In this document: in pieces, positions 1 through 10,088 of the stretch
How positions within the stretch are numbered: the stretch's first letter is position 1
Layout of the letters: every line of letters begins with the position of its first letter
Source: Mannheimia granulomatis
Lineage (GTDB): Bacteria; Pseudomonadota; Gammaproteobacteria; Enterobacterales; Pasteurellaceae
DNA length: 64,000 nt
Direction: 5' to 3'
Assembly (NCBI RefSeq): GCF_011455695.1
Contig: NZ_CP015030.1
Location: 62,001-126,000 of the forward strand
Notes under the pieces: generated by a model
Database searches by the model: none
Told to the model about the DNA's origin: nothing
The model's input: only the letters and a program-made list of their open reading frames with translations
Translations under genes and position numbers: made by a program

Positions 1-26
1 AATTGCAAAAAAATTTACTTTTTTGA

Positions 27-1355
<1,329 letters not shown>

Positions 1356-1371
1356 AATTTTATGAAAAAAT

Positions 1372-1405
1372 GGCCGTTTGTCACAAAACAAGCGGTCGTT
1401 TTTTT
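1372..1405 (+). terminator. Uptake-signal hairpin terminator after murA
   Basis: GGCCGTTTGT (1372-1381) pairs, with a G-U, to ACAAGCGGTC (1388-1397), followed by a run of T. The right arm is an exact uptake signal. It lies between the convergent murA and ruvC. Confidence 0.75.
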
Positions 1406-1429
1406 ATATTCATTTTGCAAAAGCAATGT

Positions 1430-2008
1430 TTAACCCTTCAGCCTAAACCGCCCGCGGCTATAGCGGGTTTTCATTAATGCTAAGATTTGTTCTTTTTCGC
1501 TGCTGACATTTTGGTTACTTTGTTTGGCGACAATCAGCGAATGTTGCATAGAATGGGCGTGTGTAATTGCAATTGCCAGTGCATCGGCTGCATCCACTTG
1601 TGGTTTAGCTGAGAGTTGTAGCATTCTGGTTACCATATCTTGTACTTGAACTTTATCTGCTGATCCAATCCCTGTAACCGTTTGTTTTACTAATCGTGCG
1701 GCATATTCAAATACAGGTAAATCGTGGTTAACTGCTGCCACAATAGCTGTTCCACGTGCTTGTCCGAGTTTTAATGCAGAATCAGGGTTTTTTGCCATAA
1801 AAACTTGTTCAATCGCAAACATATCTGGTTGAAATTGAATAATAATTTCACTCACACCTGCATAAATACGCTTTAAACGAGTTGGAAGATCGTCTGCAGC
1901 AGTACGTATAGAACCGCTGCCAAGATATTCTAAATTCCGACCGTTTTGACGGATAATACCGTAACCTGTTACCCTTGAACCCGGGTCAATTCCTAAAATA
2001 ATAGACAT
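1430..2008 (-). CDS. ruvC: Holliday junction endonuclease RuvC
   Basis: Dimeric resolvase that cuts four-way junctions, working with RuvAB in recombinational repair. The 192-residue protein has the four acidic catalytic residues of the family: D8 ([12 protein letters not shown]), E67 (AIEQVF), D139 and D142 ([15 protein letters not shown]). It is the distal gene of the conserved nudB-yebC-ruvC order seen in many gamma-proteobacteria, but here a lipoprotein gene sits between yebC and ruvC, and a hairpin at 2023-2051 separates that gene from ruvC. Its own promoter is therefore likely near 2010-2070, though none is obvious. Confidence 0.97.
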   Translation of the reverse strand: MSIILGIDPGSRVTGYGIIRQNGRNLEYLGSGSIRTAADDLPTRLKRIYAGVSEIIIQFQPDMFAIEQVFMAKNPDSALKLGQARGTAIVAAVNHDLPVFEYAARLVKQTVTGIGSADKVQVQDMVTRMLQLSAKPQVDAADALAIAITHAHSMQHSLIVAKQSNQNVSSEKEQILALMKTRYSRGRFRLKG

Positions 2009-2022
2009 TTTTCCATAAAATA

Positions 2023-2051
2023 AGCGAGAAGATAGAACATATCTTCCCGCT
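2023..2051 (-). terminator. Hairpin terminator after the lipoprotein gene
   Basis: AGCGAGAAGATA and TATCTTCCCGCT form a stem with one mismatch around a 5-base loop. Read on the minus strand it follows the stop of the lipoprotein gene (2075) and is succeeded by TTATTTT. Confidence 0.6.
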
Positions 2052-2074
2052 TTTTAAATTTAAATCAAGAGATT

Positions 2075-2599
2075 TTATTTATTCAATTTTGATGTGAGGC
2101 CTTTATTCACATTACAAAGTTTAGCTAAGATTTTATCCGTTTTATCACCATATTTCACTAACATACCGGATTGGTTGTTAGATGAAAGAGAAAAACCGCT
2201 CTCTAAACTCCAATTGTATTTGTCTGATTTAAACACTGGAAAATCTTGACTTGCAGTATCACGTGTTAATGTTTCGATTTTTTGCGATTTTTTACCGTTA
2301 GTTAAAACTAAATTTACTGCTTTAGCTTCTTCACCTTGGAAGGCATAAGTCGCGCTTACTTGTTTACCGTTTTGGCAACGATATACGATAGATTTCGCTC
2401 CATCAGTTGCTTTTTCTACTTTTACTGCACCTGTACCATGTGCTGTGCCTGCAATATCGTTAACTTGCTGAGCCGCTTTTTCTGCAGCTTGTGCTACAGG
2501 GTTCTCTTTAGGTTGAGCAGGCTGTTGATTACCAGCATTAGAACAGGCAGCTAAGACTAATGTTGCCGCTAAAGCAGGAACAAATTTCACTAATTTCAT
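2075..2599 (-). CDS. Hypothetical lipoprotein
   Basis: The 174-residue product starts with a signal peptide and a lipobox, LAAC with Cys19, so it should be lipid-anchored. After a Q/A/P/K-rich linker comes a compact domain beginning around residue 65 (KSIVYRCQNGKQVSATYAF) that resembles small beta-rich periplasmic lipoproteins of Pasteurellaceae. It contains two cysteines in the mature part (RCQNG and KLCNVN). I do not recognise a named family. AAGGAGAAAACT precedes the ATG, a strong ribosome binding site. It sits between yebC and ruvC in the same orientation; function unknown. Confidence 0.85.
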   Translation of the reverse strand: MKLVKFVPALAATLVLAACSNAGNQQPAQPKENPVAQAAEKAAQQVNDIAGTAHGTGAVKVEKATDGAKSIVYRCQNGKQVSATYAFQGEEAKAVNLVLTNGKKSQKIETLTRDTASQDFPVFKSDKYNWSLESGFSLSSNNQSGMLVKYGDKTDKILAKLCNVNKGLTSKLNK

Positions 2600-2692
2600 A
2601 GTTTTCTCCTTGTTGTTATAAATAAGTAGTCACATTTAGTTAGACCACTTATTTTGAAAAAGTTCATTTTCTTTAAAAGAATTGCAAACTTT

Positions 2693-3433
2693 TTAAAGAA
2701 GAGCAGCTACTTCATCACTGATTTCACCATTGTGATAAACATTTTGTACATCATCACAATCTTCAAGACGATTGATTAAATCAAGTAATTTTGGTGCGGT
2801 TTCTGCATCAAGTTCAACGGTGGTTGATGGAATCATTGTTACTTCTGCAGACTCAATTTTAAAGCCGGCAGCTTCGATACCATCACGCACATCGCCTAAA
2901 TCTTCCCAAGCAGTGTAGATTTCAAATGAGCCGTCTTCTTGTACTTGAATATCATCTGCACCCGCTTCAATCGCCGCCTCGGTTAACGCATCTTCATCGC
3001 CTGATGCGATTAAAATTAAGCCTTTTTTGCTGAATAAATAGCCTACAGAGCCTTCTGTACCTAAGTTACCACCGCATTTGGTAAAGCTTGGGCGAACTTG
3101 AGAGATTGTGCGGTTTGCGTTATCACTTAAACATTCTACCATTACCGCCGTGCCACCCGGGCCGTAACCTTCGTAGATTTTGGTTTCCATATTGGTGTCA
3201 TCACCACCACCTACACCACGCTCGATTGCACGGTTGATGGTATCACGCGTCATATTGCTGGATAACGCTTTATCTACTGCCGAACGTAAACGAGGGTTTG
3301 CACTTACATCACCGCCGCCTAATTTTGCTGCGGTTACTAATTCACGAATTAATTTAGTAAAAATTTTACCGCGTTGAGCATCTTGAGCTGCTTTACGGTG
3401 TTTAATATTTGCCCACTTACTATGGCCTGCCAT
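2693..3433 (-). CDS. yebC: YebC/PmpR family protein
   Basis: The 246-residue protein begins [25 protein letters not shown], the signature N-terminus of the YebC/TACO1 family, and contains the [17 protein letters not shown] motif. Members were described as DNA-binding regulators and more recently as ribosome-associated factors that relieve stalling at proline stretches; which role applies here cannot be read from the sequence. The start lies 10 bases beyond the nudB stop with AAGGACAAC as ribosome binding site, so nudB and yebC are probably co-transcribed. Confidence 0.95.
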   Translation of the reverse strand: MAGHSKWANIKHRKAAQDAQRGKIFTKLIRELVTAAKLGGGDVSANPRLRSAVDKALSSNMTRDTINRAIERGVGGGDDTNMETKIYEGYGPGGTAVMVECLSDNANRTISQVRPSFTKCGGNLGTEGSVGYLFSKKGLILIASGDEDALTEAAIEAGADDIQVQEDGSFEIYTAWEDLGDVRDGIEAAGFKIESAEVTMIPSTTVELDAETAPKLLDLINRLEDCDDVQNVYHNGEISDEVAALL

Positions 3434-3443
3434 TTTGTTGTCC

Positions 3444-3890
3444 TTATTTTAATGTTGTTAGATATTGTTTTATCGCCTGTGCGTTGTTCGGGGATTTCGT
3501 CATTTTGACCGCTTCCTCAACCGAAACCCAACGATAGGCTAGATGTTCGCTTAAAATTGGTTCTTGCTCGCTTTCAAGTGGCAGTAAGAACCAATGTTCG
3601 ACACAATGTGTGATATTAGGTGCGTATTTATACCGAAAATGCGGAAAAATTTCAAATTCTATCTGTTGATTACAATCAACAAGCGGTTGTTTTTGTGTAG
3701 AAATTTGCAAGCCAGTTTCTTCAAATACTTCACGATATGCAGCATCAATAGGTTGCTCGCCAATGCCGATAGATCCTGTTACCGACTGCCAAAAATCGGG
3801 ATCGTCTTTGCGTTGTAACATTAATACCCGGTTTGTGTTTTTTGCATAAATAATCACGAGAATGCTATAGGGGTTTTTGTATTGCATCAC
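3444..3890 (-). CDS. nudB: Dihydroneopterin triphosphate diphosphatase (Nudix)
   Basis: Removes pyrophosphate from dihydroneopterin triphosphate in folate synthesis. The 148-residue protein contains a complete Nudix box: G39, E45, R53-E54, E57-E58, G60 (residues 39-61). The opening [24 protein letters not shown] and its position next to yebC and ruvC match NudB of E. coli and H. influenzae. In those genomes aspS lies immediately upstream; here aspS is about 8 kb away, at 11993-13768. The protein starts MMQ, so the start could be either ATG. Confidence 0.92.
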   Translation of the reverse strand: MMQYKNPYSILVIIYAKNTNRVLMLQRKDDPDFWQSVTGSIGIGEQPIDAAYREVFEETGLQISTQKQPLVDCNQQIEFEIFPHFRYKYAPNITHCVEHWFLLPLESEQEPILSEHLAYRWVSVEEAVKMTKSPNNAQAIKQYLTTLK

Positions 3891-4178
3891 TTACAATTTT
3901 CTAAATAAGAATGAAGTAATAATACCTCAAAACCTATAATCTTACTCTGTTAATACTGATCTTTTTTATTTTATCTTGATAATGAGCCAAGGAGGTGTAC
4001 ATTTTAAGATTTACAACTCGCTGGGTAGTTATTGAGACACATTAGCTGTTTGGAGTGGCTTCGAAAAGTATTTGATTGTTTTAAGAGAATTGTTAATTCT
4101 AATCGTATCATTTTAATTGAAAAACAAAACAATAATTATTATTATTTAAAGATTGATGAAATCAAATGGACTCTAAAA
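3891..4178. other. Intergenic region upstream of the heme importer
   Basis: This 288-base AT-rich stretch separates the divergent nudB and hmuT. At 3985-3997 there is a Shine-Dalgarno-like AGGAGGTG, but the only frames behind it are a 17-codon ATG frame (3982-4035) and a 16-codon GTG frame, neither recognisable. A weak Fur-like match (about 11 of 19) lies at 4092-4110. The region probably contains the hmuTUV promoter, which I cannot place. Confidence 0.35.
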
Positions 4179-5039
4179 ATGAAATCTTTTTTTCTTTCTT
4201 TAATCGCAATTGTTTTATATTCAAATATAAATATCGCAAAAGCGGCGGATAAAATTGTATCTACTGCAGGCTATGCATCTGAAATTATAGCTATATTAGG
4301 AAAATCTGATAATTTGGTTGGGGTAGATACCACATCTGTTAAGCCTCGGGATATGATGGATAAAAAACCAAAAATCGGTTATCGTCGTCAACTTTCTGCA
4401 GAAGGGATTCTCTCATTACAACCAGATCTCGTTATTCTTGCTTCAGATGCGGGCCCACAAGCTGTAGTTGAACAAATTAAAGCCAGCGGTGTTAGATTAC
4501 TAACCCTAGCTGGCAAACAAAGTTTAGAGGGTATTCGAGCTGATATTACGCAAATTGCCAAAGCGATTGAAGCAGAATCTGAATCTAAAACTTTAATTAA
4601 ACAAATTTTGACTGATGAAAAAAAACTAGTTGAATTTCGTACTCAGCATGACACGGGTAAAAATGCATTAATACTCATTGATACTGCTTCCCAAGGGATT
4701 TTCGCTTTGGGTAAAAATAGTGTTGGTGATCATTTCTTACAATTAATTAATCTTACTAATAATTTTCAAGCGGAGGGGAATAAACCATTATCTACAGAGT
4801 CTTTAGCAAGCAGTAATGCACATGTAATTTTATTAGCTTCTCGAAATGAGGCAAAAGACTCTGTCACGATAGAAAAATTGGCACAAAACCACCCACAATA
4901 TGCTCAGTTATTCAATACGCAAGCGGGCAAAAAAGGTTGTATTTTTGCAATTAATATTTTAGATGCATTAGGCTTTGGACCTTATACTGCAAATTATGCG
5001 TACCAAATTTTAACCACCATTCAACCTTGCTTAAAATAA
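4179..5039 (+). CDS. hmuT: Hemin ABC transporter substrate-binding protein
   Basis: Periplasmic heme-binding protein that delivers heme to the inner-membrane permease. The chosen ATG (4179) gives a 286-residue protein opening with a clear signal peptide, MKSFFLSLIAIVLYS, cleaved near AKAADK. An upstream TTG in frame (4032) would add 49 residues and bury the signal, so it is rejected. The mature protein has the class III binding-protein fold signature (IVSTAGYASEIIAILG, then LSLQPDLVILASDAGP). The tyrosine in GYRRQLSAEG is the expected heme ligand of HmuT proteins. It lies 11 bases before the permease gene. Confidence 0.85.
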   Translation: MKSFFLSLIAIVLYSNINIAKAADKIVSTAGYASEIIAILGKSDNLVGVDTTSVKPRDMMDKKPKIGYRRQLSAEGILSLQPDLVILASDAGPQAVVEQIKASGVRLLTLAGKQSLEGIRADITQIAKAIEAESESKTLIKQILTDEKKLVEFRTQHDTGKNALILIDTASQGIFALGKNSVGDHFLQLINLTNNFQAEGNKPLSTESLASSNAHVILLASRNEAKDSVTIEKLAQNHPQYAQLFNTQAGKKGCIFAINILDALGFGPYTANYAYQILTTIQPCLK

Positions 5040-5050
5040 GTGGATAAGCC

Positions 5051-6040
5051 TTGAAACTGCCTTTAATCTTAATTTTTACCCTCATTATCGGTGTAGTGGT
5101 TTGTACCCACCTTGGAGCAATGCCATTACCCTTATCAGCTTGGCATTGTACCTCTGTTGATTGTGAAAGTTCTGCCTACATTTTATGGCAGATTCGTCTT
5201 CCACGTTTGCTTGGATCCTTGTTTATTGGGGCAGCCCTTGCGATTAGTGGTGCCACAATGCAAGGGTTGTTTCGCAATCCCTTAGTTGATCCTGGAATCA
5301 TTGGGGTTTCTTCTGGTGCTGCCCTAGCAGCTGCTTTATATATTGTCATTATTCAACCATTGCTACCTGAATCTTTCAATGCCTATGCTTTGCTTATAGC
5401 TGCTTTTCTAGGCGGTTGGTTGGTTACTTTTGTGCTTTATCTACTTTCGCAACGTAACGGACAGTTACATATCGCTATTATGTTATTAATAGGTATTGCC
5501 TTAGCCGCTTTTACAGGAGCGTTAACTGGCGTGCTAATTTATATTGCTGATGACACTCAACTGCGTAGCTTGACTTTTTGGGGGATGGGATCACTTGCAG
5601 GAATGAACTGGCAAATGGTTACAACAATAGCAATAGTTGTGATTATTTGTGGTCCACTTATTTGGCGAGAACACCGAGTCTTAAATGCTCTAACGTTAGG
5701 TGAAGAAGATGCACAGTATATCGGTTTTGATATTGCTAAAGTGAAGCGACGTTTAGTGTTTTATGTTGCTCTATTAACTGGCGTAAGTGTAGCTTGTGTC
5801 GGCACTATCGGCTTTATTGGTTTGGTTATTCCGCACTTAATGCGATTAATGGGGGGGAGTAATCATCGTTATTTATTACCGAACAGTTTGATTTTAGGAG
5901 CAATTTTACTAATGCTAGCAGATACGCTAGCAAGAACTTTAGCTGCACCGGCAGAAATTCCAATTGGTATTTTTACCGCTTTATTTGGGGCTCCGTTCTT
6001 AGCTGTAATGGTTTGGAGAAGTGGGAAACATTTATCATGA
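5051..6040 (+). CDS. hmuU: Hemin ABC transporter permease (FecCD family)
   Basis: Inner-membrane channel of the heme importer. The 329-residue protein has about ten hydrophobic segments and the family motifs RLPRLLGSLFIGAALAISGATMQGLFRNPLVDPGIIG (shortened here: residues about 48-84), GFIGLVIPHLMR and AEIPIGIFTALFGAPFLAV. The start is a TTG at 5051, 11 bases after hmuT; the next in-frame ATG would delete the first membrane segment. Its stop overlaps the hmuV start (ATGA at 6037-6040), implying translational coupling. Confidence 0.88.
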   Translation: MKLPLILIFTLIIGVVVCTHLGAMPLPLSAWHCTSVDCESSAYILWQIRLPRLLGSLFIGAALAISGATMQGLFRNPLVDPGIIGVSSGAALAAALYIVIIQPLLPESFNAYALLIAAFLGGWLVTFVLYLLSQRNGQLHIAIMLLIGIALAAFTGALTGVLIYIADDTQLRSLTFWGMGSLAGMNWQMVTTIAIVVIICGPLIWREHRVLNALTLGEEDAQYIGFDIAKVKRRLVFYVALLTGVSVACVGTIGFIGLVIPHLMRLMGGSNHRYLLPNSLILGAILLMLADTLARTLAAPAEIPIGIFTALFGAPFLAVMVWRSGKHLS

Positions 6041-6837
6041 CAAATTTATTAAGCTGCCAAAATTTAAGTGTGTATCACCAGCAAAAAAGGTTATTACACA
6101 TTCCAAGTACTACTTTTGAGCAAGCTAAATTCACTACTATTCTTGGACCGAATGGAGCAGGTAAAACAACCTTGCTCAAGGCATTAAGTGGGAATAATGT
6201 CAGCACAAACAATGCCGTATTTTATAAAAACCAAAGTCTGAAAAATTTAGCCGGTAATCTACTTGCGCAAAAACGGGCAATATTAAGTCAACAAAGTCAA
6301 ATTGCCTTCCCGCTTAAAGTAAAAGAACTCGTTCAGCTTGGTAGAGAACCTTATCGCAATAGTGAATTTGCAAAATTTAATGAAAATATGACCGCTTGGG
6401 CGATAGAGGCGATGTCTTTAACTGAGCTACAAGACAGAAGTAGTACGCAACTTTCTGGAGGAGAGCAACATCGAGCGCATATTTCTCGTGTGTTGGCTCA
6501 ATTATTGCCTGAACCTAATGCTGATTTAACAGGCAAATGGCTATTGCTTGATGAGCCGACTAACCATTTGGATATTCATCATCAGTATCAGCTTTTTGCT
6601 TTGTTACAGAATCTCAAACAGCAGGGTTTAACCATTATTGCGATTTTGCATGATCCGGCACTTGCGATTAATCAGTCTGATCGTATTTTAATGCTGAAAA
6701 ATGGTGAGAAATTTGCTGAAGGAGCTGCTAAGGAAGTTGCAGAAAGTTCATTATTAGATGAGCTTTATCAAATGAAAATGGGATGTCGATACTGCCCTTA
6801 TACTGAGCAGTATTATCTTTCTCCTAAATCAGCATAA
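6037..6837 (+). CDS. hmuV: Hemin ABC transporter ATP-binding protein
   Basis: ATPase that drives heme import through HmuTU. The 266-residue protein has Walker A GPNGAGKT (residues 37-44), Q-loop region SQQSQIAFP, signature LSGGE (139-143), Walker B LLLDE (169-173) and the H-loop ILHD. The ATG at 6037 overlaps the permease stop; an upstream in-frame TTG at 6013 lies inside the permease and is not needed. Length and order T-U-V match heme importers of Gram-negative pathogens. Specificity for heme rests on the neighbouring receptor and ChaN genes. Confidence 0.87.
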   Translation: MTNLLSCQNLSVYHQQKRLLHIPSTTFEQAKFTTILGPNGAGKTTLLKALSGNNVSTNNAVFYKNQSLKNLAGNLLAQKRAILSQQSQIAFPLKVKELVQLGREPYRNSEFAKFNENMTAWAIEAMSLTELQDRSSTQLSGGEQHRAHISRVLAQLLPEPNADLTGKWLLLDEPTNHLDIHHQYQLFALLQNLKQQGLTIIAILHDPALAINQSDRILMLKNGEKFAEGAAKEVAESSLLDELYQMKMGCRYCPYTEQYYLSPKSA

Positions 6838-6853
6838 TTGCAATCAAGGAAAC

Positions 6854-6884
6854 AAAATGACCGCTTGTTAGGCGGTCATTTTTT
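6854..6884. terminator. Bidirectional uptake-signal terminator
   Basis: AAAATGACCGC (6854-6864) pairs with GCGGTCATTTT (6872-6882) around a 7-base loop; the left part is an exact uptake signal. T runs on both strands suit the convergent hmuV and receptor genes. Confidence 0.8.
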
Positions 6885-6887
6885 ATA

Positions 6888-9128
6888 TTAGAAGCGAACT
6901 TCTGCCCCTAAAGTGTAAGTTTTTCCCCTTGCACTGTTGGTAAAACGATAGGTGTTCGTATCGTAATCATAATCCTCTGACGGCGAAGAATTATAAGCAT
7001 TTAGTGCATCAAGATAATTTCGGTTCATTAAGTTTTGTACACCTGCCTTTAATGTTAAATGCTTATTTACTTTATAGTTAGCGTATAAATCAATAATTAC
7101 AGGAATGTTCGGTAAATTTTCGTGAATAATATTACCATCTTCATCTAAATCAATGCCGACACGTTTTGCTTTACCTGTATATTTAAAGGTGCTGGATAAG
7201 GTTAACTTTTTATCAAGCAATTTAGCCCCTAACTCCAGTGTAGCATAATCTTTTGGCAGTTTAGTATAAGCTTCTGCTCCAAACCCATAAAGAATAGCTG
7301 CCCCTTTTGAGGTTGGTGCCGTGCTTTCTGTACGAGTGTAGCTACCATTCACAAATAAGTAATCAGAATCATAAGCTAGCTCTACTTCCCAACCTCGGTT
7401 TTTTACTTTTTCATGATGATTCAGATAAATTTGAAAATGGGTTGTATCGGTAGAATCATTCACATTTCTACATACGGTTGGACCACAGCCATAAAGTGAT
7501 AAGTTATACAGGTAGCCTTTAATATGTGAATTAAAGTACACTACTTTTAAACCTAGAAGGTCATTGTTTAACATTAAATTATCTTTATGAATATTAAAAC
7601 CAACCTCATAAGTTTTTGCCTTTTCTGGCTTCAAAAACGGATTCACACTCAAGCCATTGCGGCTGGTGTTAAACATTTCTTGCACATTCGCCGAGCGAGA
7701 ACTTTCTTTATAACTAACAAAAGGCTGCAGCCAATCTGTTAGTTCAAATGATAAGGTTGCAGATGGATTAACAGCGCTGTGTTTTTTATTCACATCAAAT
7801 GCAAAAGAAGGGAAGCAATAATCCATATCATCAGCATCGCATTTTGGTTTGTGCCCTTTTAATTGATAACGCGAGTAGTGAATGCCTGCATTTAATGTTG
7901 CAATACCATATTTAAATTCAGAACCTAAATAAAGTGAATTGATATTCTGAGTGCCTTCGGGACCAAATGCTGCATTTCTGACTGCGCCATCATCATTGAC
8001 ATTTTTCGGCAGAAAACGAGAATATTTATTATGCAAAAGGTTCAGACCATAGGTAAATGATGTGGCTAATTTACCTATTTCAAAACGGCTGGTGTTATTT
8101 AAATCAAACATCCACATTTTGTTTTTGGTTGAGGCATCTTCTAATGTCCATAACTTCGCATCGTCATGGAAATCTTGGTTGGTTTTAGTCATTGCGGTTA
8201 GCAGTTTTATATCAATCCAATCTGATAGAGGGCGGTAGCTTGACTCTAAAGAATAAGTGGAGCTATTAATGTTTCGTCCAACTAAACTATTTTTATATTG
8301 GCGGCCTGATAGTTTGAACTCTGTATCTGCGTTTGGCTTAAACGCAATTTTTCCCATATAAGATTCAGGATGATTTTTTAGTCCTCGCATATAGGCTGAG
8401 TCCGTTGCGATTGTACCGTTACCACGACGATAATTCTGGCTAATACTGCTTTTACTAAAGGCCAATAAGCTGCCAAGTGAGCCAGTTTCTAACACGCTTG
8501 TTTTACCTGCTAAGGCAATCATCCCGTTTTTTCCTAGATCGTTATTGCCGTAATTAAAACGGCTTAAAATACCGACTTTGTTTTTATCTAATAAAATATC
8601 TTCTACATCAATGGTTTTAAAATTCGCACTGCCGGCTAATGCATTCAACCCTGCTGCTCCAGCGGAATTTCCTTTGGAGATATCTACTCGGGTTAAGAAA
8701 TTTTGATCGATAAGCGTGCTAAATTGGCTCATTGGTCCATTACCATCTGCATGGAATTTGCCGCCACCATTTGCTGATGTACCAAGTTGAGTTTGTGGCA
8801 CACCATCAATCATTGTATTTACACGACCAAGCCCTGTCATGCTACGAATATTCACACTCACGCCGCCTTGACCCGGGTCAATTTGGGTATAACCGCCAGC
8901 AACTGAACGAACAATGCTATCCAAACTTTGCATTGCGTTTACATTCATTGCGCGAGAACTCACCGATCCTGCCTTAGTAAAATTTCCAAAATTTGGATTT
9001 TCCAGGTTGCCATAAACGGTTACTGTATCAAGCTCAGCAATCTCTTTTTCTTCCGCTGCTGATACATTATGTAATAGTCCAACGCTCAAAAATGGCAGTA
9101 AAACACGTGTAATGATATTTAATTTCAT
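6888..9128 (-). CDS. TonB-dependent heme/hemoglobin receptor
   Basis: Outer-membrane barrel for uptake of heme or heme proteins, energised by TonB. The 746-residue protein has a signal peptide ending SAAEE, a TonB-box-like stretch (LDTVTVYG), a plug domain (SVNIRSMTGLGRVNTMIDGVPQTQ) and a C-terminal aromatic barrel end (TYTLGAEVRF). The FRAP/NPDL region of heme receptors appears as SRSANVQEMF followed by NPFLKPEKAKTYEVGFN. The start at 9128 has AAGGA six bases upstream; a longer frame from 9152 overlaps chaN and lacks this site. HmbR/HemR-type is likely, but the ligand (free heme, hemoglobin) cannot be decided. Confidence 0.85.
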   Translation of the reverse strand: MKLNIITRVLLPFLSVGLLHNVSAAEEKEIAELDTVTVYGNLENPNFGNFTKAGSVSSRAMNVNAMQSLDSIVRSVAGGYTQIDPGQGGVSVNIRSMTGLGRVNTMIDGVPQTQLGTSANGGGKFHADGNGPMSQFSTLIDQNFLTRVDISKGNSAGAAGLNALAGSANFKTIDVEDILLDKNKVGILSRFNYGNNDLGKNGMIALAGKTSVLETGSLGSLLAFSKSSISQNYRRGNGTIATDSAYMRGLKNHPESYMGKIAFKPNADTEFKLSGRQYKNSLVGRNINSSTYSLESSYRPLSDWIDIKLLTAMTKTNQDFHDDAKLWTLEDASTKNKMWMFDLNNTSRFEIGKLATSFTYGLNLLHNKYSRFLPKNVNDDGAVRNAAFGPEGTQNINSLYLGSEFKYGIATLNAGIHYSRYQLKGHKPKCDADDMDYCFPSFAFDVNKKHSAVNPSATLSFELTDWLQPFVSYKESSRSANVQEMFNTSRNGLSVNPFLKPEKAKTYEVGFNIHKDNLMLNNDLLGLKVVYFNSHIKGYLYNLSLYGCGPTVCRNVNDSTDTTHFQIYLNHHEKVKNRGWEVELAYDSDYLFVNGSYTRTESTAPTSKGAAILYGFGAEAYTKLPKDYATLELGAKLLDKKLTLSSTFKYTGKAKRVGIDLDEDGNIIHENLPNIPVIIDLYANYKVNKHLTLKAGVQNLMNRNYLDALNAYNSSPSEDYDYDTNTYRFTNSARGKTYTLGAEVRF

Positions 9129-9136
9129 AATTTTCC

Positions 9137-9973
9137 TTATTTTGTTAACCAAAGATAATCTGCTTGTGAAGAAGTGATATCTTCTTTCCTTGTTTTTAGC
9201 ATTAACACTGCGACTTTTTTCGTTTTATCATATTCTGCAATATGTAACGGTACACCGAATTCTTTATTTACATGATGATTACCCGCAATAAGTATGCTCG
9301 TAAATAACGCATTTTTTATTAATTGTTCCGCCATTCTACGATCTCGAAATTGCTGCACGGCGACCATATTTTCAATTGAAGAAGGTGAGTGGTGACTTAT
9401 TGAAGATACTAGTTGAGCAATTTTTTGTTTAACCTCATTAGAGGTTGAAAATGTACCGCTTAATGGCAATGCTCCTTGTAATAAAATTTCAACCTCTCTA
9501 TCCGTTAAATTAGTCGCAATCAGGTGGCTTTTTGATTGCAAACTTTCAACAATTAAGTCTCGATACATTGCCCAATCCCAGCTTTTCCATCTAATTGCTT
9601 TTCTTAATTCAGAATCGGACAAAGAAAAGCGGCGATTGAATTGGATATCATTAATAAAAGGTTGCTGCTCAACATTTAACATTTCTAAAGCCAGTAAATG
9701 CACCCTAGTTTTTTGAGTGAGCTGATTGAATAAATATAATTCGATTTGATGATGAAGCTGATTATCGTGTTCTTCCCCAATCAAAATATAATCCTGAGTG
9801 GAGAGCCGAGATAATAAATCATTAACAGACATGAGCTGATTCGTCTTTAAATCAATAATTTGACCGATAGAATCCGCCTCTTTGGGCGTTAAAGGTTTAT
9901 ATGAAGACGAGCATCCTAAAATAAAAAAAGTAAAACCTAGACTAGTTAAAAAAGAGAAAATACGAGATAACAT
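9137..9973 (-). CDS. ChaN family iron-regulated lipoprotein
   Basis: The 278-residue protein has a lipobox with Cys21 (FILGC) and the DUF399 core: IGEEHDNQLHHQIE, LLALEMLNVEQQPFIND, and IAGNHHVNKEFGVPLHI. Campylobacter ChaN of this family binds stacked hemes and is thought to work with an outer-membrane heme receptor. That matches its place here, 8 bases before the receptor gene and directly behind a Fur box. It is the first gene of the two-gene operon. The biochemical function of the family is still unsettled, so the role in heme handling is inferred. Confidence 0.85.
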   Translation of the reverse strand: MLSRIFSFLTSLGFTFFILGCSSSYKPLTPKEADSIGQIIDLKTNQLMSVNDLLSRLSTQDYILIGEEHDNQLHHQIELYLFNQLTQKTRVHLLALEMLNVEQQPFINDIQFNRRFSLSDSELRKAIRWKSWDWAMYRDLIVESLQSKSHLIATNLTDREVEILLQGALPLSGTFSTSNEVKQKIAQLVSSISHHSPSSIENMVAVQQFRDRRMAEQLIKNALFTSILIAGNHHVNKEFGVPLHIAEYDKTKKVAVLMLKTRKEDITSSQADYLWLTK

Positions 9974-9986
9974 AATAAAATTAATT

Positions 9987-10005
9987 AATGAGAATTATTT
10001 TCATT
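9987..10005 (-). promoter_or_regulatory. Fur box upstream of the chaN-receptor operon
   Basis: AATGAGAATTATTTTCATT is a near-symmetric 19-base match to the ferric uptake regulator operator. It sits 14 bases before the chaN start, so iron repression of the heme-uptake operon is expected. Confidence 0.8.
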
Positions 10006-10088
10006 ATGTTGTATGAAAGAGGAAAAATCAATAATTTTCCACTAAAATATTTGGTTGATTCGATAAGAATACCGATATTGAGATTTCA

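Noticed and set aside
3982-4035. 17-codon frame overlapping an AGGAGGTG sequence upstream of hmuT, as a leader peptide
   Set aside because: The Shine-Dalgarno-like bases lie inside the frame rather than before it, and the peptide has no codon bias or motif pointing to attenuation.
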